From: Jatrophihabitans sp.
GTDB taxonomy: Bacteria; Actinomycetota; Actinomycetes; Mycobacteriales; Jatrophihabitantaceae
Direction: 5' to 3'
Length of the DNA stretch: 19,667 nt
NCBI GenBank assembly: GCA_004299665.1
Contig: SCQZ01000436.1
Span: forward strand, 1-19,667
Shown: positions 15,305 to 19,667 of the stretch, piece by piece
How positions within the stretch are numbered: the stretch's first letter is position 1
How the letters are laid out: the number at the start of each line of letters is the position of its first letter
Notes under the pieces: generated by a model
What the model was told of the DNA's origin: nothing
The model's database searches: none
Seen by the model: the letters and a program-made list of their open reading frames with translations, nothing else
Translations under genes and position numbers: made by a program

Positions 15305-16084
15305 TCAGCGGTAGAGGCGCTCGATGATCTGGATGAAGGAGGCGACCCAGGCATTGATCGCCTCAGGGCGTTCGATGTTCGCCTGGTGCCCGGCGCCCCG
15401 GACCGAGACGTATACGGCGTCACGGATGCCGCTGGCCAGCACCCAACTCTGCTCGGGGCCGGTAACGGTGTCCTCGTCGCCGCAGAGCACGAGCGTCGGG
15501 ACGGCGATCTGCGCGAGCCGGCCGGTGAGGTCGGTGGCGGCCATCGCCTCGGCCGCGTAGCGGTAGCCGGGCAGCCGCAGGGAGTGCGCCATGGTGGCGT
15601 TCACCTCGCCGACCAGGTCCGCATCGGCAGCGGATGAAAGCAGCCGCGGCGCGCGCTCGCGGGCGTATGCCTCCGGACCCTGCGCGGCGAGATCGCCGGG
15701 GCGCGCACGCATCGCGGCGGCGCTCGCGGGCGTGCGGCCCGAGCCGACACTCGCGTCGACGAGAATCAGGCTGCGCAGCAACTCGGGGTGGTCCAGCGCG
15801 ACCTGGCAGGCCAGGACGCCCCCCCACGAGACCCCGAGCAGGTGCACCCGCTCGCCGCCGAGCGTCGCGATGAGACCGACCACGGCGTCCGCGTAGCCGG
15901 GCAACCCGGGGGCCATCTCCGGGTCAGCGGACTTTCCGTAGCCGGGGGCGTCCCATGCGACGACGCGATGCGCGTCGGCGAGCCCGTCGAGCTGTCGCGC
16001 GAAACTGCCGCTCGACGAGCCGATGCCGTGCAGGCACAGCAGCGTGGGGCCCTCGCCCTGTTCGACGTAGTGGACCGCAGCCAT
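15305..16084 (-). CDS. Alpha/beta hydrolase, candidate meta-cleavage-product hydrolase
   Basis: 259-residue alpha/beta hydrolase with the oxyanion HG (LHGIGSSSGSF, 18-28), nucleophile elbow GVSWGG (S86), acid in CGDEDTV (D203 or D205) and catalytic His H233 in GAGHQANIE. Size and motifs fit the family that includes hydrolases of extradiol ring-cleavage products (BphD/MhpC), as well as esterases and enol-lactonases. Its ATG shares one base with the stop of the extradiol dioxygenase gene (TGATG), so the two proteins are made in coupled amounts, which favours hydrolysis of the ring-cleavage product. Confidence 0.9.
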   Translation of the reverse strand: MAAVHYVEQGEGPTLLCLHGIGSSSGSFARQLDGLADAHRVVAWDAPGYGKSADPEMAPGLPGYADAVVGLIATLGGERVHLLGVSWGGVLACQVALDHPELLRSLILVDASVGSGRTPASAAAMRARPGDLAAQGPEAYARERAPRLLSSAADADLVGEVNATMAHSLRLPGYRYAAEAMAATDLTGRLAQIAVPTLVLCGDEDTVTGPEQSWVLASGIRDAVYVSVRGAGHQANIERPEAINAWVASFIQIIERLYR

Positions 16085-17040
16085 CAGTGGGGCTCGCCCG
16101 CGAGGGTGCGGTGTAGCTCGGCCAGGTGGGGCTGGTCGGCGAAGGCGCCGGGGTCGGCGTAGCCCGCCATGCAGGCGCGCGCCTCGCCCGACGGCGGACC
16201 GGCGGTGCCCCAGAGGTCGGCGAGTTCGGGGACGCGCCGCCAGACCCGCGGCAGCCAGTCCGCCTCGACGATCTGCGCGACGTCCGAGGTGTATTCACAC
16301 ACCAGCCGCGCCGGGTCGGCGAAGTAGCTGAACGTATTGTTGCCCGGCCCGTGCCGCCCCGGACCCCACAGCGGGGTCCGACCGTAATGGCGCAGCCGGC
16401 CGATGCCGCGCATGAAGTGATCCACCGACGGCATCTCGTACGCGACGTGGTTCAACGAGGCCCACTCGGCCTGGTTGAACGCGATGCAGTGGTGATAGCT
16501 ATTGCACCGCAGGAAGGCCATCTGATGCTCGGACCAGTCGCTGACCCGCAACCCCAGCACTTCGCAGTAGAACCGGGCGGCCGCGTCGATGTCAGCGGTG
16601 TTGAGCACGACGTGCGTGACGCCGATCGGAGAGGACTCGTCCAGGGTCAGCGGCGCCACCGCGTGCATCTCAGCGATGACCTCGACCGTGCGGCCCTCCG
16701 GGTCGCAGAACCGCAGCCCGTAGCCGGCGCCCGGGCGGCCACTGCGGCCCGGGCCCTCGAGCAGCGGAATGCCACGAGCCTCAAGATTGCGGGCAGCGAC
16801 GTCCACCTCGGTCGGCGTCGCCACGGCGAACGACAGGCAACCGAGACCGTTCTGTGGCGCGTCGACGAGCGAGAGGACATGATGATTCTCCCCCGTGCCG
16901 CGCAGCCAGGCCGCGTCAGCCTCCCGCTCCACGACGCGCAGTCCCCACACCTCGGTGTAGAAGTCCACCGAGTTCGCCAGCTCGACGGTGCGCAACTGCA
17001 CCGAACGGAGACTGCGGAGGCGGGCGATCGGCTCCGTCAT
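16084..17040 (-). CDS. Type I (VOC-fold) extradiol ring-cleavage dioxygenase
   Basis: 318-residue two-domain vicinal-oxygen-chelate protein. The C-terminal domain carries the complete 2-His-1-carboxylate iron site: H143 (GVTHVVLN), H198 (SLNHVAYEM) and E249 (LVCEYTSDV), together with the GPGRHGPGNNTFSYFADP segment shared by catechol 2,3-dioxygenase-like enzymes. The N-terminal VOC domain lacks an obvious metal triad, as is normal. It would cleave a catechol-like or hydroxylated ring next to the diol. It is the first gene of the operon; GGAGG lies 9 nt before ATG 17040, and a MarR-type operator overlaps its promoter. Confidence 0.93.
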   Translation of the reverse strand: MTEPIARLRSLRSVQLRTVELANSVDFYTEVWGLRVVEREADAAWLRGTGENHHVLSLVDAPQNGLGCLSFAVATPTEVDVAARNLEARGIPLLEGPGRSGRPGAGYGLRFCDPEGRTVEVIAEMHAVAPLTLDESSPIGVTHVVLNTADIDAAARFYCEVLGLRVSDWSEHQMAFLRCNSYHHCIAFNQAEWASLNHVAYEMPSVDHFMRGIGRLRHYGRTPLWGPGRHGPGNNTFSYFADPARLVCEYTSDVAQIVEADWLPRVWRRVPELADLWGTAGPPSGEARACMAGYADPGAFADQPHLAELHRTLAGEPH

Positions 17041-17081
17041 CGACTAGAACCTCCAGGGGCGTCTGACCTGACTTGCACGGA

Positions 17082-17109
17082 ACTTTAGTCCTAAGACACT
17101 CAGAGTCAA
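17082..17109 (-). promoter_or_regulatory. Sigma-70-type promoter of the catabolic operon
   Basis: Read on the minus strand: -35 TTGACT (17104-17109), 16-nt spacer, -10 TAAAGT (17082-17087). The -35 matches 5 of 6 consensus bases and the -10 matches 4 of 6. A start near 17075 would give a leader of about 35 nt to ATG 17040. The operator at 17085-17094 lies between the two boxes and overlaps the -10, so a bound regulator would block RNA polymerase. Confidence 0.6.
17085..17094. promoter_or_regulatory. MarR operator candidate 1 (TTAG-N2-CTAA)
   Basis: TTAG-TC-CTAA is a perfect 4-bp inverted repeat with a 2-nt centre, one of three such sites around the MarR-family gene. It overlaps the -10 of the long minus-strand operon. 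Binding by the product of 17222-17779 is inferred from position and recurrence. Confidence 0.65.
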
Positions 17110-17142
17110 GGGGTTCTGTGAAATTTGCGGAATCTTCGAGAA

Positions 17143-17156
17143 TCTCAGCGCTAAGA
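17143..17156. promoter_or_regulatory. MarR operator candidate 2
   Basis: TCTCAGCGCTAAGA is a 14-bp imperfect palindrome with a single mismatched pair (TCT-c-AGCGCT-a-AGA). Its core TCAG-CG-CTAA (17145-17154) differs from the other two sites by one arm base. It lies about 65 bp upstream of the marR-family start, just before a possible -35, which suits autoregulation. Confidence 0.6.
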
Positions 17157-17157
17157 G

Positions 17158-17186
17158 TTTCGAGTCGCGAGCGTCTCCGCTATCAT
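17158..17186 (+). promoter_or_regulatory. Weak promoter candidate for the MarR gene
   Basis: TTTCGA (17158-17163) and TATCAT (17181-17186), 17 nt apart, are the best-spaced hexamers upstream of ATG 17222. The -35 is poor. Operator candidate 2 ends two bases before it. Confidence 0.3.
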
Positions 17187-17221
17187 TCGATCTCGATCGA
17201 CCTGGCGCGAGGAGGAGCGCG

Positions 17222-17779
17222 ATGAGTTCGGCAACGGCTATTGGCAGGGCGGGCCGAGGGCCCGATGACGGGGGCGACCCGATCGAGCAGGCCACGGAAC
17301 AGTGGCTGCGGGAGCGGCCGGACCTGGACCCCGCACCGATGGCGGTGTACGGCCGCATCGCCCGCATCTTCATGCTCCAGCGCAAGGCGCAGGCGTCCGT
17401 CCACGAGCCACTCGGGCTGACCCATGCGGCGTTCGACATGCTCGCGAACCTGCGCCGGTCGGGCGCTCCGCACCGCAAGACCGCCACCAGTCTGGCGCAG
17501 TCGTCGATGATCAGTACCGGTGGCGTCACCTTCCGTATGGACGGCCTGGAGGCGGCCGGGCTGATCCGCCGAGTGCGCGACGACAACGACCGGCGGGTGG
17601 TCTACGCCGAACTCACCGACGAGGGCCGTGCCGTGATCGACCGCGCCATCGAGGCTCATCTGGAGATGGAGCACGAACTGCTCGCAGGCCTGACGCCGCG
17701 CGAACGGCAAACGCTAGTCAAATTGCTGGGGAAGGTCGAGTCGTCGCTGGTTCAGCACGAGGCGAACCGGTCACCCTGA
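17222..17779 (+). CDS. MarR-family transcriptional regulator
   Basis: 185-residue winged-helix regulator. A 35-residue Gly/Asp-rich N-terminal extension precedes the usual fold: dimerisation helix (APMAVYGRIARIF), HTH with recognition helix around QSSMISTGGVTFRMDGLEAAGLI (93-115), and the wing DDNDRRVVYAELTDEGR (120-136), the family's most conserved stretch. MarR proteins bind short palindromes as dimers and are usually released by small phenolic or aromatic ligands, so it is expected to sense the pathway substrate or an intermediate. GAGGAGG at 17209-17215 is the RBS for ATG 17222. Three TTAG-N2-CTAA palindromes flank the gene. It is divergent from the long operon and 89 bp upstream of the aldehyde dehydrogenase gene. 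Confidence 0.93.
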   Translation: MSSATAIGRAGRGPDDGGDPIEQATEQWLRERPDLDPAPMAVYGRIARIFMLQRKAQASVHEPLGLTHAAFDMLANLRRSGAPHRKTATSLAQSSMISTGGVTFRMDGLEAAGLIRRVRDDNDRRVVYAELTDEGRAVIDRAIEAHLEMEHELLAGLTPRERQTLVKLLGKVESSLVQHEANRSP

Positions 17780-17794
17780 CCGACACCAGAGGGC

Positions 17795-17824
17795 TTGCGC
17801 CCCCGAAGTCTCTGCGCTTATCTT
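17795..17824 (+). promoter_or_regulatory. Promoter candidate for aldehyde dehydrogenase / NadX-like genes
   Basis: TTGCGC (17795-17800) and TATCTT (17819-17824) with an 18-nt spacer are the best pair in the 89-bp gap. Operator candidate 3 starts two bases after the -10 and would cover the transcription start. Confidence 0.35.
17809..17822. promoter_or_regulatory. Degenerate fourth operator-like site
   Basis: TCTCTGCGCTTATC matches candidate 2 (TCTCAGCGCTAAGA) at 10 of 14 positions but lacks symmetric arms. It lies immediately upstream of candidate 3 and may be an auxiliary site or chance. Confidence 0.2.
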
Positions 17825-17825
17825 C

Positions 17826-17835
17826 TTAGTGCTAA
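17826..17835. promoter_or_regulatory. MarR operator candidate 3 (TTAG-N2-CTAA)
   Basis: TTAG-TG-CTAA has perfect 4-bp arms and the same spacing as candidate 1; with TCT before it, it also matches the left flank of candidate 2. It is 33 bp before the aldehyde dehydrogenase start and would place that gene pair under the same regulator as the divergent operon. Confidence 0.65.
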
Positions 17836-17868
17836 ACCTTTTGGCACTGTGGCGGAGGTGACCAGCCC

Positions 17869-19368
17869 GTGACGGCGATTCTGACGCCCGCGCCGCCGCT
17901 GCCGGCCGACGAGGTACTGCTCGGTGGCGAGTGGAAGCCCGGGCGCGGCGAGGTGCTGACCCCGACGGACCCGGCGACCGGCCGAGCGCTGGGCACGATC
18001 CACGCCGCCAGCGTCGAGCAGGTGGACGAGGCGGTTCGCCGCGGCATCGCCGCAGCGCACGACGCGGGATGGCGCGGTCTGTTGCCACACGAGCGCGCGC
18101 GCTACCTGACGCGCGTCGCTGCGCTCATCGACCGTGACGCCGACAGCCTGGCGGCTTTGCAGACTGCGAACACCGGCAAAACACTCGCCGAGACTCGGGC
18201 GCTGGTGTCCAGCGCGGCAGGCACGTTTCGCTATGTTGCGGCCGCGCTCGAGACACTCGAGGAGGCGGTCACACCCTCGCGCGGGGCGTACCTGACCATG
18301 ACCGCACACGAACCGATCGGTGTCGTCGGTGCCATCACCCCGTGGAACTCGCCGATCGCCAGCGAGGCTCAGAAGCTCGCTCCGGCCCTCGCGGCCGGGA
18401 ACGCGGTGATTCTGAAGCCGGCCGAGTGGACCCCCCTGATCGCGCTGGCGCTGGGCCGACTGGTCGAAGAGGCCGGCCTGCCCCCCGGATTGCTGTCGGT
18501 GCTGCCCGGCCGCGGTTCGGTTATCGGCGAGTCGATCGTGCGACACCCGTTGGTCGGGAAGGTCTCGTTCACCGGCGGGACGGCGACCGGACGCGCCATC
18601 GGCCGGATCGCCGCGGACAAGATCATGCCGGTGACCCTCGAACTGGGCGGCAAGTCCCCGACGATCGTCTTCGCCGATGCCGACATCGAGCACGCGCTCG
18701 CCGGGGTGATGTTCGGAATCTTCTCCTCCAGTGGGCAAAGTTGCATCGCAGGGTCACGACTGTTCGTCCAGCGACCGGTCTACGACGGATTCGTCGCCCA
18801 ACTCGTCGCCCGCACCCGACGGCTGCGCGTGGGGCCGGGCACCGATCCCACCACGCAGGTGGCCCCGCTGGTCAGTACGGCCCACCGTGACCGGGTCGCC
18901 CGCTACGTCGACCTCGCCCGCAGCGAGGGTGCCCGCGTACTGTGCGGCGGCACCGCGCCGGACGGCCCCGAGTTCGCCGACGGGGCCTACTACCTGCCGA
19001 CCGTGTTGGCCGGCCTGGACAACCAGGCGCGGACCTGCCAAGAGGAGATCTTCGGCCCGGTCGTGGTCGTGCTGCCGTTTGACACCGAGGACGACCTCGT
19101 TGCTGGCGCGAACGACACGGCCTACGGGCTGGCATGCGGCATCTGGTCGCAGGACTACAAGCGGATCTGGCGGGTCGCCCACGCGATCGATGCCGGGACC
19201 GTGTGGGTGAACACCTACAAGCAGTTCAGCGCGTCCACCCCGTTTTCCGGAGCCAAGGAGAGCGGGCTGGGCACGGAGAAGGGACGCGAGGGGATCCGCT
19301 CCTATACGCGCCAGAAGAGCATCTACCTCGGCCTCAACGACACACCGCTGCCCTGGGCCAACCCGTGA
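17869..19368 (+). CDS. NAD(P)-dependent aldehyde dehydrogenase
   Basis: 499-residue aldehyde dehydrogenase with all key residues: N160 (TPWNSP), K183 (ILKPAE), E258 (LELGGKSP), nucleophile C292 (SSGQSCIAGSR) and EIFGPVVVV in the C-terminal half. It oxidises an aldehyde to the acid in the cytoplasm. Similarity is to the broad class that includes 2-hydroxymuconic semialdehyde and betaine aldehyde dehydrogenases, and substrate cannot be assigned. In context it could oxidise a ring-cleavage semialdehyde or the product of the ThDP enzyme. GTG 17869 is preceded by GGAGGTGA at 17853-17860. Its stop overlaps the next start (GTGA). Confidence 0.93.
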   Translation: MTAILTPAPPLPADEVLLGGEWKPGRGEVLTPTDPATGRALGTIHAASVEQVDEAVRRGIAAAHDAGWRGLLPHERARYLTRVAALIDRDADSLAALQTANTGKTLAETRALVSSAAGTFRYVAAALETLEEAVTPSRGAYLTMTAHEPIGVVGAITPWNSPIASEAQKLAPALAAGNAVILKPAEWTPLIALALGRLVEEAGLPPGLLSVLPGRGSVIGESIVRHPLVGKVSFTGGTATGRAIGRIAADKIMPVTLELGGKSPTIVFADADIEHALAGVMFGIFSSSGQSCIAGSRLFVQRPVYDGFVAQLVARTRRLRVGPGTDPTTQVAPLVSTAHRDRVARYVDLARSEGARVLCGGTAPDGPEFADGAYYLPTVLAGLDNQARTCQEEIFGPVVVVLPFDTEDDLVAGANDTAYGLACGIWSQDYKRIWRVAHAIDAGTVWVNTYKQFSASTPFSGAKESGLGTEKGREGIRSYTRQKSIYLGLNDTPLPWANP

Positions 19369-19667
19369 CCCTGCGAGTCGGCGTCCTCGGCTGCGGCGCG
19401 ATCGGGCGGGTCGTCGCCACCGCCCTCGCTGCGAACGAGGTGTCCGGGGCAGAACTGTCCGGCGTCGTGACGCACTCCCCCGTCCAGGGTGTCGCGGCAT
19501 GCAGCCTGTCCGACCTCCTGCGCGGGTCGGACCTGGTCGTGGAGGCCGCCGGACAGAAGGCGCTGCGCGACCACGCGCATGAGGTACTCGCGGCCGGAGT
19601 CGACCTGCTCGTCCTGTCGGTGGGAGCTCTGGCCGACCCCGAACTCGCCGCGGCGCTGACCACTGAC
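19365..19667 (+). CDS. nadX: L-aspartate dehydrogenase family protein (NadX-like), 3' end outside the window
   Basis: The first 101 codons run open from GTG 19365 to the window edge, so the gene is partial. The N-terminal Rossmann fold is clear (LRVGVLGCGAIGRVVATAL, 3-21), followed by DLVVEAAGQKALRDHAHEVLAAGVDLLVLSVGALAD, the aspartate dehydrogenase/NadX family signature. Family members interconvert L-aspartate and oxaloacetate via iminoaspartate, feeding NAD synthesis or nitrogen metabolism. The 4-nt GTGA overlap with the aldehyde dehydrogenase gene and the shared MarR operator suggest a catabolic role here, perhaps on an amino or imino dicarboxylate from the pathway, rather than housekeeping NAD synthesis. 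Catalytic residues lie beyond the window and cannot be checked. Confidence 0.85.
   Translation, partial: MTLRVGVLGCGAIGRVVATALAANEVSGAELSGVVTHSPVQGVAACSLSDLLRGSDLVVEAAGQKALRDHAHEVLAAGVDLLVLSVGALADPELAAALTTD

Noticed and set aside
1..19667. Mobile element, CRISPR array, tRNA or prophage signatures
   Set aside because: I saw no transposase or integrase motif, no terminal inverted repeats with duplications, no regularly spaced repeats and no tRNA-like fold; the recombinase-like similarity at 10328-10546 is limited to a small helical segment.

Overview
The window is GC-rich DNA from an actinomycete. The evidence is the very high third-position GC, GTG starts, tight gene packing with GTGA and TGATG overlaps, and the protein types. 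I cannot name the genus. Twenty coding regions are supported, one of them broken by an in-frame stop and one cut by the right edge. I see no tRNA, rRNA, IS element or CRISPR array.

Layout. (a) 1-3900 looks like ordinary chromosome. A membrane MprF/LysX-type aminoacyl-phosphatidylglycerol synthase (minus strand) diverges from a long-form nitronate monooxygenase (plus strand), which is followed by a small four-helix membrane protein. A 20-bp palindrome sits between the divergent pair, and a strong hairpin ends the plus-strand pair. (b) 3954-5180 encodes a cytosine-deaminase-like amidohydrolase with an altered metal-ligand motif. (c) 5438-17040 is one long minus-strand catabolic operon. In transcription order it encodes a type I extradiol dioxygenase, an alpha/beta hydrolase, a cupin, an SDR with an in-frame TGA, a second SDR with no normal catalytic residues, a ThDP-dependent decarboxylase/carboligase-like enzyme, a VanB-type reductase, a 72-residue HTH-like protein, a Rieske oxygenase, a NitT/TauT-type ABC importer (ATPase, permease, lipoprotein) and a NicC-like flavin monooxygenase. 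(d) 17222-19667 runs the other way: a MarR regulator, then an aldehyde dehydrogenase overlapping the start of an L-aspartate-dehydrogenase-family (NadX) gene that leaves the window.

How it may work together. The ABC system would import an aromatic or N-heteroaromatic acid. The Rieske pair and the NicC-like enzyme would hydroxylate it, and SDRs could oxidise diol or alcohol intermediates. The VOC-fold dioxygenase would open the ring, the hydrolase would cut the meta-cleavage product, and the ThDP enzyme, aldehyde dehydrogenase and NadX-like enzyme would process the fragments. The substrate is not determined by the sequence. The NicC similarity, the nearby deaminase homologue and the aspartate dehydrogenase point mildly to a nitrogen-containing ring.

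Regulation is unusually readable. A short palindrome of the form TTAG-N2-CTAA occurs three times: within the promoter of the long operon, upstream of marR, and just upstream of the aldehyde dehydrogenase gene. This suggests that the MarR protein controls both arms and itself. The combination of genes is the most interesting content of the window. I recall a similar uncharacterised core around PA3504-PA3514 of Pseudomonas aeruginosa, but could not check this.
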